The position numbers and the translations under genes were made by a program. Of a DNA stretch of 64,000 nucleotides, positions 21,823-32,609 are shown piece after piece. Position 1 is the stretch's first letter. Each line of letters opens with the position of its first letter. The notes beneath the pieces were generated by a model that saw nothing but the letters and a program-made list of their open reading frames with translations, did not search any database and was not told where the DNA came from. Source of the DNA: Anodontia alba (lineage: Eukaryota > Mollusca > Bivalvia > Lucinida > Lucinidae). The stretch spans positions 26,331,631 to 26,395,630 of the forward strand of contig OZ024831.1 in assembly GCA_964016985.1 (NCBI GenBank). Reading direction: 5' to 3'.

Positions 21823-22056
21823 ACTGGCCATTCGCTGTCCACTTTTCGCATAATCAGTCGTTTTCTTCCTATCTATTTAATTATGCAACGCTCTCGACTG
21901 AAGACTAAAGGTTTATGCACCCCTATAAAGTACACTGCTGTCATATGAAGAATGTCAATGAAACCGAGATCAGAATTTCGTTGTTTTATGTTCTCTTTTT
22001 TTTTCCAAGGGAAACTTTTATAAATTTTATTATTATGAGTAAAGTAAAAGACATAT

Positions 22057-22306
22057 GGTCCTATTTGTTCAAAACATCGTTAGCTTATCGAGCTCGTTCG
22101 TGGTCAAAATGTTACCTGTTCTAGTAAGTATAGTAACTAATTAACAGGTATTTTTGTTGAAAGAATGTGTGCTACTCATTTTTTTTTTTTTTTTTTTTTT
22201 TTTTTTCAGCAAAAATATAAGCGTATCTGCCATACTTGATGATCAAAGTTTTAACGATACGTTAACTAACGACATCGCCGCGGTTAGTTTTGAACAACTG
22301 GGCCCT
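22057..22306. mobile_element. Family G foldback, copy 2, with T run
   Basis: GGTCCTATTTGTTCAAAACA at the left and GTTTTGAACAACTGGGCCC at the right. A T run of about 27 lies in the middle, next to the family's CAGCAAAAATAT segment. Confidence 0.7.
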
Positions 22307-22385
22307 GTACGCTGCATTGAATGAGACTCACAAAATGCATGTGTTTCGAATTTTGCACATTGCGTGATATGAGCATTTTGCAAGT

Positions 22386-22935
22386 CTGTGCGATGGTACT
22401 CTAGAGCAATTTGCAGGTCAGTGCGACGATACTCTAGAGCATTTTTTTTCAGGTCCGTCCGACGGTACTCTAGAGCATTTTGCAGGTCCGTGCAACGGTA
22501 CTCTAGAGCATTTTGCAGGTCCGTCCGACGGTACTCTAGAGCATTTTACAGGTCCGTGCAACGGTACTCTAGAGCATTTTGCAGGTCCGTGCAACGGTAC
22601 GCTAGAGCATTTTGCAGGTCCGTCCGACGTTACTCTAGAGCATTTTGCAGGTCCGTGCAACGGTACGCTAGAGCATTTTGCAGGTCCGTCCGACGGTACT
22701 CTAGAGCATTTTGCAGGTCCGTGCAACGGTACGCTAGAGCATTTTGCAGGTCCGTCCGACGGTACTCTAGAGCAATTTGCAGGTCCGTGCAACGGTACGC
22801 TAGAGCATTTTGTAGGTCCGATCGACGGTACTCTAGAGCATTTTGAAGGTCCGTCCGACGGTACTCTAGAGCATTTTGAAGGTCCGTCCGACGGTACTCT
22901 AGGGCATTTTGAAGGTCCGTGCGACGTTACTCTAC
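22386..22935. repeat. 33-bp minisatellite with alternating unit types
   Basis: About 16 units of 33 bp with the shared core TCTAGAGCATTTTGCAGGTC. Two variants alternate over much of the array: CCGTCCGACGGTACTC and CCGTGCAACGGTACGC. That gives a 66-bp higher-order period. Because 33 is a multiple of three and the unit lacks stops in some frames, long open frames appear on both strands (152 and 124 codons). These are array artefacts. Confidence 0.95.
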
Positions 22936-22939
22936 TAAA

Positions 22940-23440
22940 ATAACTGACTTCTTAATTTATTATGTGACGTGCATTTATACATGTTAGCACATATGTCTAT
23001 ATATTCATGTACATTTGCAAAGAAATTAATTTATACTCGGACGAGACAGAGTAAAAAGGGCAATAATATTACTGAGATTCGTATCCACGTAATTCAGTTC
23101 GCTAGCGCACTGTTATGAAAAACAAAAGAAAACGAAGAAAAGAAATCTCTCATTTCTGAAAATGGACAGTGAAATGCCCGTGCAATTGAGTAAGCGGGCT
23201 CGGGCCTTTGCTGTTCGTAAATGCTATACCAGGCCTAACCCTTTTCGCTTGAAGAGGACAAGATTACTGGTACAGAAGACAGATATACGGATCATCATTA
23301 GTGCTGTTCATGTTTTGCAGAGAAATAGTTTTCATCACTTCTTTTGGTATATCAAGCCAGTTTCCTTCCTCCCATCAACATGCAACAAGAGCACATGATT
23401 TCTACATACGTCTACACCCGGCGTCAGACATGTTTGATCC
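22940..23440. other. Unassigned stretch
   Basis: No supported feature; one 78-codon open frame without motif or splice support. Confidence 0.4.
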
Positions 23441-23441
23441 G

Positions 23442-23662
23442 AAACGTGAGAAAACGACCCTCTGACATGTGCGCACAACGAAGATTCAAATCAGCCTGCG
23501 CGGATGCGCAGGCTGATTTGAGTCTTCGTTGGGCGCATAAAGAAACTTTGCATCCTTGGCTATCTAAACTGCGCCCAGTGAAGATTCTGATCAGACTGCG
23601 CGCATGCGCAGGCTGATCTGAATCTCCGCTGGACGCACATGTCCGAGGGTACGTTTTCTAAC
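23442..23662. repeat. Family H1 repeat, complete
   Basis: Outer ends CGAAACGTGAGAAAACG and GGTACGTTTTCTAACG. Two stems: CAAATCAGCCTGCGC/GCGCAGGCTGATTTG and TGATCAGACTGCGC/GCGCAGGCTGATCTG, separated by AAACTTTGCATCCTTGGCTA. This is the best H1 copy in the window. Confidence 0.85.
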
Positions 23663-24245
23663 GTTCTGGTACATTTGGTTTATATTTTTATTGACGGTGG
23701 CAGATTTACGGTGGGATGTCACGGAGATGTTTTATGGGGCCGAAGCATTTTTTTTCACCGTTTCCTTGCTTACGGCGATTAATCTTTTTTTCTCTCTTCG
23801 TGTCAGAAACCGGAAACGGCCTGCGTGCATGTAACATGTAAACATTAGGTTGTTCAAGAAATCAATATGATACATGTAACCTTGTCTGTCGGTCTGAATA
23901 GTCCATTGTCAAAATGGTCTGTTTGGAATCTGGTCTAGTTCATATTCACTATACCCGGACATATTATAAAAACAGGGCTTTCGGTTACTGCATTCATCGT
24001 TGTTTTTTGTTTTGTTTTGTTTTTAATTGTTATTATCTTATTTTATTTTTACGAAATATATCTGTATATGAGGAATATATGAAAGTATGAAAGAGAAAAA
24101 AAGGGGAATCCATTTTCTATAACTATGCATATATTTATGTCTAAAGTGCCTTTTGGAGGTGGATAGATACACGTGATAGATTTTCAGCCATTTCTGAAAA
24201 GGGAAACAACTTTTGTTAACTTCATGTTGGCTTCCTTTACATCAC

Positions 24246-24380
24246 TCCCCGTTTGAAAATGGGTCTACTTTGAACGGAAAGAATTTGCTCCTCTTTGGAG
24301 CAAATTCTTATCTTTCATGGTAGACCTTTTATTTCAGGGAGCAAGAACTTTTGACAAAGTTGTCTCCCTTGGAAGTGAAT
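24246..24380. repeat. Family K foldback, copy 3
   Basis: GGTCTACTTTGAACGG and AAAGAATTTGCTCC pair with GGAGCAAATTCTT and TGGTAGACC. TTTGACAAAGTTGTCTCCCT follows, as in other K copies. Confidence 0.78.
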
Positions 24381-24419
24381 CAGTTCTCCTTAAATGGTTT
24401 GTGCAGATTTTTCACTGTA

Positions 24420-24625
24420 AAGTAAAACCTGTGTAAGACAGCCACATTTGATATTGACCTTAGTGGTTGATGTGAAAAGGTGGTTGTCTTATAAAGGTAC
24501 ATGTCATGTAATTTTGCTGGCAAAATTACATGACATGTACCTTTATAAGACAGACAACTTTTTCCACATCAACCGCTATTTAAAGTCAGTCTCGAAGGTG
24601 GCTCTCTTACACAGGTTTTACTGTA
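24420..24625. mobile_element. 206-bp near-perfect palindromic MITE (family S)
   Basis: AGTAAAACCTGTGTAAGA and the complement TCTTACACAGGTTTTACT bound arms of about 100 bp meeting at AATTTTGC-TG-GCAAAATT. The terminal AGTAAAACC followed by ACTGTA is like the Tigger/pogo-like termini of families B and M. Single copy in the window. Confidence 0.9.
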
Positions 24626-24629
24626 CACA

Positions 24630-25290
24630 CTAAAACTACTTCAAACATATGTAGACATTTTCCTGTAAGACGAACATATCAAGCTAAAGTTAGGTTATTG
24701 ATTTTAATTTTGGCAATAGTTCGGTAGTTAAAAGCGTTATCAGTCACGTGACACGCAGACTCATCTTTAGCCTTTGATCGTTTACCCCTAACTTTACCCA
24801 ACCAATGCAACAGATTTAATGGGTTCTAAATGAATTCACATTTACTTTCAAGAGAATTTGCTTTAGTTATCACAAGAAATTTAGATACGAGAATTAATGC
24901 ATTTTGTCAATTCGCGAGGATTACACGAGCATGACCGTACGAAACCCTAGTTTATTTTTCGTCCTGCAATGCTTACTGAAGGATTACGGACACTAAACTA
25001 GAGACATACGCATTTTTGTTTAATCTTACATTTTAATCACAAAAGGCTAACCTGATGACACGTATTGCTCTGTTTTAAATCCCGGATCACAAACTTACAC
25101 ATGTTTGTTTTTTCTTTTTCTTTTTTTTTTCTTTTTTTTTTTCATTCAGAAGTACATGTTTACTCTTAATGCTACAGTTTTTTTTCTTTCTTTCTTTTTT
25201 GCCCAGCCAAAACAACCTGCAAGTGAAGTACTTTCAATAACGTCACAATTCGGAGAACAAATGTGAAAGATACAGACGACATGATACTGA
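24630..25290. other. Unassigned stretch with T runs
   Basis: T-rich tracts near 25107-25141 and 25177-25199. Nothing else recognised. Confidence 0.45.
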
Positions 25291-25301
25291 GTGTACGCAC
25301 T

Positions 25302-25339
25302 CGTGTGCGTGCGTGCGTGCGCGCGTGCGCATATGCGTG

Positions 25340-25391
<52 letters not shown>
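25302..25391. repeat. (TG)n microsatellite with imperfect (GTGC)n lead
   Basis: Imperfect GTGC-rich units run into about 25 pure TG dinucleotides. Open frames on both strands are poly-dipeptide artefacts. Confidence 0.97.
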
Positions 25392-25395
<4 letters not shown>

Positions 25396-25933
25396 CGATC
25401 AGTTTTCCAACCTTGTGGAACAAGCTATACAAGGGAAAATCTGATACATTTAATATGCTTACATATTGCGTACAACTTGATAATGTTGTCAGTATGGTTT
25501 GTGTAGCATAGACTTAATTGTGGTAGTAGCAACAGTAGCAACAGGAGTAGCAAGAGGACAGATCTTCGGAACAATTTCTCCTCCGTTTCGCATGAAGGTG
25601 AGCACATTTTGGCCCATGTTTCCTTTCCTCTGGGACCATTTTACGACATTCTGTTGGAAGCGCTGTAAAATTGAATTGATTAATTAGAAGTGTCGAACGA
25701 GATTTATTAATGAAATGAAACACACGCAGCTTTGTTCAATGCTTGCTGGCTATGCGAAATCACATTTGTTTTCAGCTAGAATTATGGATGTTGCTTTTGT
25801 TTTAAATATCAGGAATTAAAATTAATATATACAAAATACATATGTACATAATTCATAAACTGTTAACAGACGTGTGCGTATTTCTGCTGGCTACAACAGC
25901 AATAATAGTAGCAGTAACTGAAAAAAAAAGTAA

Positions 25934-26270
25934 TACAGTCGACTCTCGTTATCTCGAATTCCAAGGGACTCTCTGAAATACTTCGAGATATCCGTAGTTC
26001 GACATATCAGGTTTGCAGAATTGAGGAAAAAAATAATATGATCAACCACATTTAACAAACTAATAGGTAATTGGACTTTTGAAGTTAGAGATATATTGAA
26101 AATATTGTGGATAAGAGGAGAAATTGCTCCTTAGGGAGCAATTTCTCCTCTTTTCTACAATATTTTCCATCTGTTGTTAGGGTTTCATGTATAGGCAGGG
26201 ACCAGATTTTCACTTCGAGATAAGCGGTTATTCGAGATAAGCGAGGTCGAGATAACGAGAGTCAACTGTA
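25934..26270 (+). mobile_element. Tigger/pogo-like MITE family C, copy 2
   Basis: Starts TACAGTCGACTCTCGTTATC and ends ACGAGAGTCAACTGTA, with a TA at each end. Contains TCGAGATATCCGTAGTTCG and the central stem AGGAGAAATTGCTCC/GGAGCAATTTCTCCT. Ends consistent with a non-autonomous Tc1/mariner-pogo type element; no transposase frame. Confidence 0.9.
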
Positions 26271-26357
26271 TTTGTGGTAGTTCCTGCAGCAGCCATATTT
26301 GCTTGTTTCAAATAGTGTTACATGTAATATGCACGTGACTATATGATTCTCAACAAT

Positions 26358-26575
26358 GAAAAGGGCCCTTATGTAAACTGCGGACAACGTAGGCGCTGAA
26401 CAGCCTGCGCACACGCGCAGCCTGATCAGGGCCTTCGTTGCCCGCTTACAGAATCAATGGATGCTTTTGTATATGTCGACAAACAGAGAATGTCCAGATT
26501 AGACTGCATGGATGCGCACGCTCATCTCGACCTTCGCATAAGGGCCTTTTCCCCCGTTGGACATCATATGGCTTT
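26358..26575. repeat. Family H2 repeat, complete
   Basis: AAAGGGCCCTTATGTAA, the stem CAGCCTGCGCACACGCGCAG, AGGGCCTTCGTTGCCCGC, ACAGAGAATGTCCAG and AAGGGCCTTTTCC in order. A further fragment, GTCTGATCAGACCCTTTGCT, lies at about 26609-26628. Confidence 0.82.
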
Positions 26576-26721
26576 GAGATATATGAGGAGATAAGCTTGC
26601 AAATCCACGGAGTCTGATCAGACCCTTTGCTGCCCCTAACAACCATTTTACGTATGCAGTTTAAACCTCCATTATGTCAAATTCGTATTTGTAATCAAAT
26701 CTTATGACATTTGAGCATGTC

Positions 26722-27128
26722 CACTGACTTGCTCCAGTATCCAGTGACTATATATTTATGCTTATAAACGAGGGCCCAGTTGTTTAAAACTTAACAATGT
26801 TGTTAGCTAACCTGGCGTTAAAATACTCACATTTTTGCAGCAAAAAATATCAATGTATTTGAAAATACCTCAGCTACAACAGTTTATGAATTTGTTAAGC
26901 TTTGAACAACTGGGCCCTGTTTGATATTCACCTAAAATAAAACCAAAATAATATCATGACTTTAAAGGCTGGTCACTAAAATAAAACCAAAATAATATCA
27001 TGACTATAAAGGCTGGTCACTAGTGACCAGCCTTTATAGTCATGACATTATTTTGGTTTCATTTTAGTGGATTATCAAACAGGATTATAAGAATAAATTT
27101 TTAATCACTGGAGACTGAAGCCAGTCTA
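26722..27128. mobile_element. Family F MITE, copy 3, with nested insertion and internal duplication
   Basis: Outer ends are the family F ends (GCTCCAGTATCCAGTGACTA and CACTGGAGACTGAAGCCAGT). The left arm is interrupted by a family G element at 26772-26927. A 53-bp left-arm piece (CTAAAATAAAACCAAAATAA through GGCTGGTCA) is then present twice in tandem before the centre. Confidence 0.88.
26772..26927. mobile_element. Family G foldback, copy 3, nested in family F
   Basis: GGGCCCAGTTGTTTAAAAC at the left and TTTGAACAACTGGGCCC at the right, sitting inside the family F copy. It therefore inserted after that copy. Confidence 0.82.
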
Positions 27129-27280
27129 CATGCCCACTTGCCAACCTGGTAAATGTAATGGGCCCAAGCAGTGCTGACAGAATGACAGACAATGCTGACG
27201 CAGATCAAAATGCTCTCTGTCCCTACAGTGTTGTCTGGATCTATGCTGTGCGTTAGTAAATGTTAAGTCCGTGTATTACG

Positions 27281-27350
27281 TTTGCGACCATCGTAGACTG
27301 ATCAGTCTGTGACGACGCGCGGGTTGACCAGAGCCTACGCGTGTCGCATA
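27281..27350. repeat. Family H fragment
   Basis: TAGACTGATCAGTCTGTGAC, CGCGCGGGTTGACCAGAGCC: a diverged single stem. Confidence 0.45.
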
Positions 27351-27352
27351 CG

Positions 27353-27354
<2 letters not shown>

Positions 27355-27426
<72 letters not shown>
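27355..27426. repeat. (AT)n microsatellite
   Basis: About 36 AT dinucleotides, self-complementary. Confidence 0.98.
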
Positions 27427-27428
<2 letters not shown>

Positions 27429-27784
27429 CTCAAACACTGACCCCATGACCCCAAATATTTTATGTTTCCCTTTTTTAAAATGAATAGCGATAGCATAATA
27501 AACGGAAAAGAGAAAGAAAAGATTTTCATTCAAAAATATAAACCTATTTAAATTCGCTTTGAAGTGTTTTAAGCAGAGACGCCAGAATTACATTTGTCGC
27601 AGTAATTAGACCCCACAGGAAGTCTAAAGACGTTACGTCACAGTTAGTTACGTTAACATTAAGAAATCACCTTGACAACGTTAGCGCTTATGATTATTTA
27701 CTGCTTTGAAAATTGCTAATACATGAAACCGGTTAGCCTAAAATAAATTTATATTGTGGTGGAATCTGACTTTTAATTTTGTCA

Positions 27785-27871
<87 letters not shown>
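27785..27871. repeat. (AT)n microsatellite
   Basis: About 43 AT dinucleotides, only 360 bp from the previous AT tract. Confidence 0.98.
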
Positions 27872-27874
<3 letters not shown>

Positions 27875-27961
27875 TCGAATTCGATGCAAATACTTACTCT
27901 CTACTCGACATCTTTCGAAAAGTCGTTTTCTTTTGCTTGACACTTTACACAGAAGAGATAA

Positions 27962-28208
27962 CATTACGAGAACATGCCTATTCAAATATATAGAAAAAAA
28001 ATTAACTCCAAAAAATTGAAAATTGTCAGGTAAAAGACGCTATTATTTTTCTTATTTCTGCTCAAAACATAGATTGTGGGTACTCGTTAGAACCGCCTCG
28101 TTTTTGAGCAGAAATAAGAAAATAATGTATATCCCTATAAACCCCAGTTTTACTATATAAAAGTGGGGTTTAAAGGGGTCAAAATTACATAGTCATGTTT
28201 TCGTGATG
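27962..28208 (+). mobile_element. Family D MITE, copy 6, right stem arm deleted
   Basis: Ends CATTACGAGAACATGCCTAT and CATGTTTTCGTGATG. The left central arm runs to ACCGCCTCG and then jumps directly to TTTTTGAGCAGAAATAAG. The whole right arm is missing, to within a base or two of the hairpin tip. Confidence 0.92.
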
Positions 28209-28482
28209 AATATACAAACTTTTAGCATGATTTGATGCAAAACTATTTGTCGTAACTACCTATATACAAAATATTTTACTCTAGTGAGTGGTTTTAAAAA
28301 AATCGAATATTTTCATTTTTCCCATAGTAAAAATGGCTGCAAATTATGCAGACAACGATAGGGTAGTTTGGATACAGGTTTTTAACAAGTTGCACTGGTT
28401 GAAAATGTCTGAAATTTTCACAATATCCTTATGGAACTCCAATAACTTAAAGGTAGCAAAGAAAAGCAAAATTATATTTTTA

Positions 28483-28483
<1 letters not shown>

Positions 28484-28518
<35 letters not shown>
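28484..28518. repeat. Poly(A) tract
   Basis: Run of about 34 A. Confidence 0.97.
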
Positions 28519-28521
<3 letters not shown>

Positions 28522-28786
28522 AAAAATCCAGTTTACTATTGAAATTGCATAGGTCAGACCCATTTTCGGTAATGAAGTTAATTTTGCTGTAAATATCTGA
28601 AGACAAAGAACAGGAATAGAAACATCAAATGGTTTCTGAATAGATATGACCTATCAGAACAAAATATAACGACAAGCAAAAACATCTTTCCGAGTGATGT
28701 CAAAAGGACAGAAACTTTGTCGCAGTTTGGGTACACGCTTTTATCCAGTATATTTATTTATTGTTTTTGGTGGCGATATCAGCTGA

Positions 28787-28885
28787 GGATATTCGCTATC
28801 TACAGATTGCTGAGTGAAGACTCTGATCAGAGTCTGCGGCAGCGAGGATGCGCATTCTGATCTGAATCTACGTTTGACACATAAA
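28787..28885. repeat. Family H1-like fragment
   Basis: GAGTGAAGACTCTGATCAGA, GAGGATGCGCATTCTGATCT and GAATCTACG are diverged H1 arms. Confidence 0.5.
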
Positions 28886-28987
28886 TTCGCCCATTGTAAT
28901 TCACTGTTTTGTGTACTCATAACTTGAGTACGAGGTACAGGCTCCGTCAAAATTTAAATATATATCCTCCTCTTTCTTTTCCCGCAG

Positions 28988-29143
28988 AACACAACGACTT
29001 CAGACAACACAGAAGAAATATACATGAAAATGAATTTATTTCCTTTCAAGAAAAAACAGTAAACTATCCGCGTTTACCGCTAAGTGTGCGTTGTATTCCG
29101 TTCGACTATTATTCGTCTCGCCACAAATTCAACATTGTTTGTT
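28988..29143 (+). CDS. Candidate 3'-terminal coding exon, unknown protein
   Basis: A very good acceptor, a pyrimidine tract ending CTTTTCCCGCAG at 28976-28987, precedes an open frame to TAG at 29141-29143. With two bases completing a codon, it reads HNDFRQHRRNIHENEFISF, then QEKTVNYPRLPLSVRCIPF, then DYYSSRHKFNIVC. The incoming phase fits an upstream exon ending one base into a codon, as the candidate at 3949-4126 does. I do not recognise the peptide and see no AATAAA close downstream. Chance is a serious alternative. Confidence 0.22.
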
Positions 29144-29436
29144 AGCTTGGTAAAGAAAGTATAAAATGTGGATATGTGTGACTTTATGTTGCTTTCCAGG
29201 CACACGAGCCTACACTATTGTAGCCATAAAGACTGATTAAAGGACATTTTATGTTAATATACGAATGCGAACCACAGTAACGGGGCAAGCATATTATTAA
29301 AGCAGGGTCATTCCAAAGGGAAACGAAACTGGCGACATTATAATGCGAACAGCGGATACTCGTACCGTCCTGAAATGTATGAAGTCCGATCAGGGTTTGG
29401 CTGTTCGTTTCCTGAAAGATACATTGTACATAGCCT

Positions 29437-29502
29437 ATAGCGAAGATCCTGATCAGACTGCGCAAGCGCAGTCTGATCAGGATCTTCGCTATTCGCAGAA
29501 AT
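29437..29502. repeat. Family H core hairpin, single and perfect
   Basis: TAGCGAAGATCCTGATCAGA and CTGCGC, then GCGCAG and TCTGATCAGGATCTTCGCTA: a 26-bp perfect stem with a 2-base loop, and without the usual H flanks. Confidence 0.85.
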
Positions 29503-29509
29503 GAATCTT

Positions 29510-29765
29510 TTTAAATGATCCTCGCCCGAACAGCCGCGATTGTAACGTCGTTTTAGCTAGATAACCGCGGGATGTGAAAATCGTATAAATTAATTTTAAC
29601 TAGCTGATCATAAATAAAAGAGTATGTTTTAAAACCAGGCATATCAAAGTAAAATATGACATCATAAAATCAATTAATATGACATGAAAAAGAAATAAAG
29701 CAACATTTGAATTAATTTATGGTGCTTCTTCTGACGTATTTAAAGGACGTGTTAAGAAAACTGTT
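29510..29765. other. Unassigned stretch
   Basis: AT-rich, nothing recognised. Confidence 0.4.
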
Positions 29766-29769
29766 ATAG

Positions 29770-30800
29770 TTTAAACTCTATCTGTCCCGAATATACACAA
29801 CATTACAACATCACTATCTATTCCTAATATTTACAACATTACAACATCACTATCTATTCCTAATATTTACAACATTACAACATAACTATCTATTCCAAAT
29901 ATTTACAACATTACAACATCACTGTCTATTCCAAATATTTACAATATTACAACATCACTATCTATTCCAAATATTTACAACATTACAACATCACTATCTA
30001 TTCCAAATATTTACAACATTACAACATCACTATCTATTCCTAATATTTACAACATTACAACATCACTATCTATTCCAAATATTTACAACATTACAACATC
30101 ACTATCTAACCAAATATTTACAACATTACAACATCACTATCTATTCCAAATATTTACAACATTACAACATCACTATCTATTCCTAATATTTACAACATTA
30201 CAACATCACTATCTATTCCAAATATTTACAACATTACAACATCACTATCTATTCCGAATATTTACAACGTTACAAAACACTATATATTCCAAATAAAATA
30301 TTTACAACATTACAAAACTCTATCTATGCCCAATATTTACATAACAAAACACTATTTATTCCGCATATTTACAATATTACAAAACTATTTATTCCGAATA
30401 TTTACAACATTACAAAGACTACCTGTTCCGAATATTTACGTTACAAAAAGGTTTCTATTCCGAATATTTACAACATTACAAAGCACTATCTATTCCGAAT
30501 ATTTACGACGTTATAAAATACTATCTATTCCGAATGTTGACAAGATTACAAAACTCTATCTATGCCGAATATTTACAACACAAAACACAATTTATTCAGA
30601 ATATTTACAACAGGAAACACTATCTATTCCGAATATTTACAATATTTCAAAACACAATATATATTCTGAATATTTACAACATTACAAAACACTATCGCGA
30701 ATATTTACAACATTTACAAAACACTATATGTTCCGAATATTTACAATACCAGAACACATATAGTCTATTCCGAATATTTACAACATTACAAACCATTTTC
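29770..30800. repeat. 36-bp tandem array, decaying to the right
   Basis: About 14 close copies of a 36-bp unit (TATTCCAAATATTTACAACA then TTACAACATCACTATC) to about 30290. More diverged, length-variable copies run on to 30800. Fragments of the same array continue at 31365-31460 and 31745-31785, either side of inserted family D elements. Open frames of 145 and 150 codons here are array artefacts. Confidence 0.93.
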
Positions 30801-30916
30801 TCCCACCTTTGTCTATATAAGATAGGTCTTTTTTGCCTATGTGAGAAACTTCTATCTCACATGACCACGGATTCTTATAGTCTCCAACCGCTGGTCCTAG
30901 GAACAATCCACATAAA

Positions 30917-31195
30917 CATTACGAAAACATGCCTATCAAACATACTGAAAATTTTACCACCAAAAAAAATGAAACTTTTCAGCTAAAAAATTCTGATATT
31001 TTTCAGATTTCTGCTCAAAACATAGATTGTGAGTACTCGTTAGAACCGCCTCGTCGAGGCGGTTCTAACGAGTGCTCACAATCTATGTTTTGAGCAGAAA
31101 TAAGTAAAATAATGAATACCCCTGTAAACCCCAGTTTTACTATATAAAAGTGGGGTTTAAGGGGTTCAAAAATATATAGGCATGTTTTCGTGATG
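30917..31195 (+). mobile_element. Family D MITE, copy 7
   Basis: Complete, ends CATTACGAAAACATGCCTAT and CATGTTTTCGTGATG, central base T (CCGCCTCG-T-CGAGGCGG). Both outer stem positions carry matching variants (GAGTACTCG facing CGAGTGCTC). Confidence 0.93.
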
Positions 31196-31211
31196 AAGGT
31201 GGGAGAAAAAG

Positions 31212-31355
31212 AATCCATCATGAGCCAGTCCATGCAGGATAGGGAAATCTCACACTTGGGGTAGGAATTTCAACCAGGGACTGAAAGCCTCGTCCCTGGT
31301 TGAAATGTCTACCCCTCGGGTGAGAGTTCCATATCCTGCATGAACATGATGGATT
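31212..31355. mobile_element. Palindromic MITE (family E)
   Basis: AATCCATCATG and CATGATGGATT at the ends, TGCAGGATA/TATCCTGCA inside, and a perfect ATTTCAACCAGGGAC/GTCCCTGGTTGAAAT stem in the middle. About 144 bp, single copy here. Confidence 0.82.
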
Positions 31356-31460
31356 TTTATAATCTATACCGAAAGTTAACAGCATTACAAAACATTATTT
31401 ATATATTCAGAATGTTAACAACATTACAAAACACTATATATTCCGAATATTTACAACATT

Positions 31461-31738
31461 CATTACGAAAACACGCCTATTCAAATATATTGAAAATTTC
31501 ACCACCAAAAACTGAAAGTTTTCAGATAAAAATTCTGATATTTTTCATATTTCTGCTCAAAATATAGAGTGTGGGTATTCGTTAGAACCGCCTCGGCGAG
31601 GCGGTTCTAACGAGTACCCACAATCTCTGTTTTTGAGCAGATATAAGAAAAATAATATATACCCCAGTAAACCCCAGTTTTACTATATAAAAGTGGGGTT
31701 TAAGGGTGTCAAAATTATATAGGCATGTTTTCGTAATG
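31461..31738 (+). mobile_element. Family D MITE, copy 8, inside the tandem array
   Basis: Complete. It directly follows ATATTTACAACATT of the 36-bp array, and array-like sequence resumes after it, so it inserted into the satellite. Central base is G. Confidence 0.93.
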
Positions 31739-31963
31739 AGTAGTACATTACTACACACTATCTATTCTAATTTTTACAACATTAGAAATATGCATGCATG
31801 AATCCGAAAGCTCAGATCGCTTGTGTGGACCATCTCCTCAGCATATAATTGATTACAGCGTAGACATGAATGTTCAGCACATATATAAATGAATGCTGAA
31901 TATGTTATATAAGGTTAGTATTTGATTGATAAAACCAAAAAAAAAAATCAGAAGGCTAATTGT

Positions 31964-31965
<2 letters not shown>

Positions 31966-32020
<55 letters not shown>
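31966..32020. repeat. (GA)n microsatellite
   Basis: About 27 GA units with one break. Confidence 0.97.
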
Positions 32021-32023
<3 letters not shown>

Positions 32024-32140
32024 TTTAATAAGACCAGATTTATGAGACGTTGTGGTGTTTTAAAAGGATCAGCTTCTTTGTTTTGTGCAGAGGGCGTTCA
32101 CTCAGAACTCTCAACAATGGAGAATACTGATTAGGCAACT

Positions 32141-32168
32141 ACAAAAAAAAAAAAAAAAAAAAAAAAAA
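32141..32168. repeat. Poly(A) tract
   Basis: Run of about 28 A. Confidence 0.95.
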
Positions 32169-32289
32169 GAAATACAATATCGTATGAGCCCGTGCACAGC
32201 ATTTCCAACAAGATTAAGATATACATTGTACACGCTTAACGGGAATCATTGCCAAGAGAGATAACTCTGATATGGAATTATTTCCCCTG

Positions 32290-32455
32290 ACCCCCACCTT
32301 TTTCAATGGACGCTACTCTTAAAGGAAAGAATTTGTTTCCTCTAGGAGTATATGTGCACACTTTTTCCTGTATGAGTAGCCCCTATTTTTGAAAGGCTTC
32401 AGGTTTCAAATACTTGGGAGGCAACTTCTTGCCTGCAAAATCTGTCTCCCTTTGC
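32290..32455. repeat. Family K foldback, copy 4 (diverged)
   Basis: CAATGGACGCTACTCTTAAA and GGAAAGAATTTG, then TGAGTAGCCCCTATTTTTGA and a terminal TCTGTCTCCCTTTGCAA. The right stem arm is altered. Confidence 0.6.
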
Positions 32456-32518
32456 AATATATAAAAGGGCAGATATTTCAGGCTAATCCAGTTATTTAGT
32501 TACCGTCACAATATATCA

Positions 32519-32520
32519 AA

Positions 32521-32581
<61 letters not shown>

Positions 32582-32602
32582 AGAGAGAGAGAGAGAGAGA
32601 GT
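32519..32602. repeat. (TC)n followed by (GA)n, inverted dinucleotide tract
   Basis: About 59 bases of TC with one T insert are followed directly by GG and 22 bases of AG/GA. The two halves can pair as a hairpin of at least 20 bp. Confidence 0.93.
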
Positions 32603-32609
32603 ATTCATG

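Noticed and set aside
22388..22846. Arg-rich 152-codon open frame, and a CRISPR-like look of the array
   Set aside because: It is a 33-bp minisatellite without unique spacers; both strands are open for the same trivial reason.
29770..30300. Regular repeats resembling a CRISPR array
   Set aside because: Units are contiguous with no spacers, and the surroundings are clearly animal-type DNA.
30326..30986. 145- and 150-codon open frames
   Set aside because: Low-complexity translations of the decayed 36-bp array running into a family D element.
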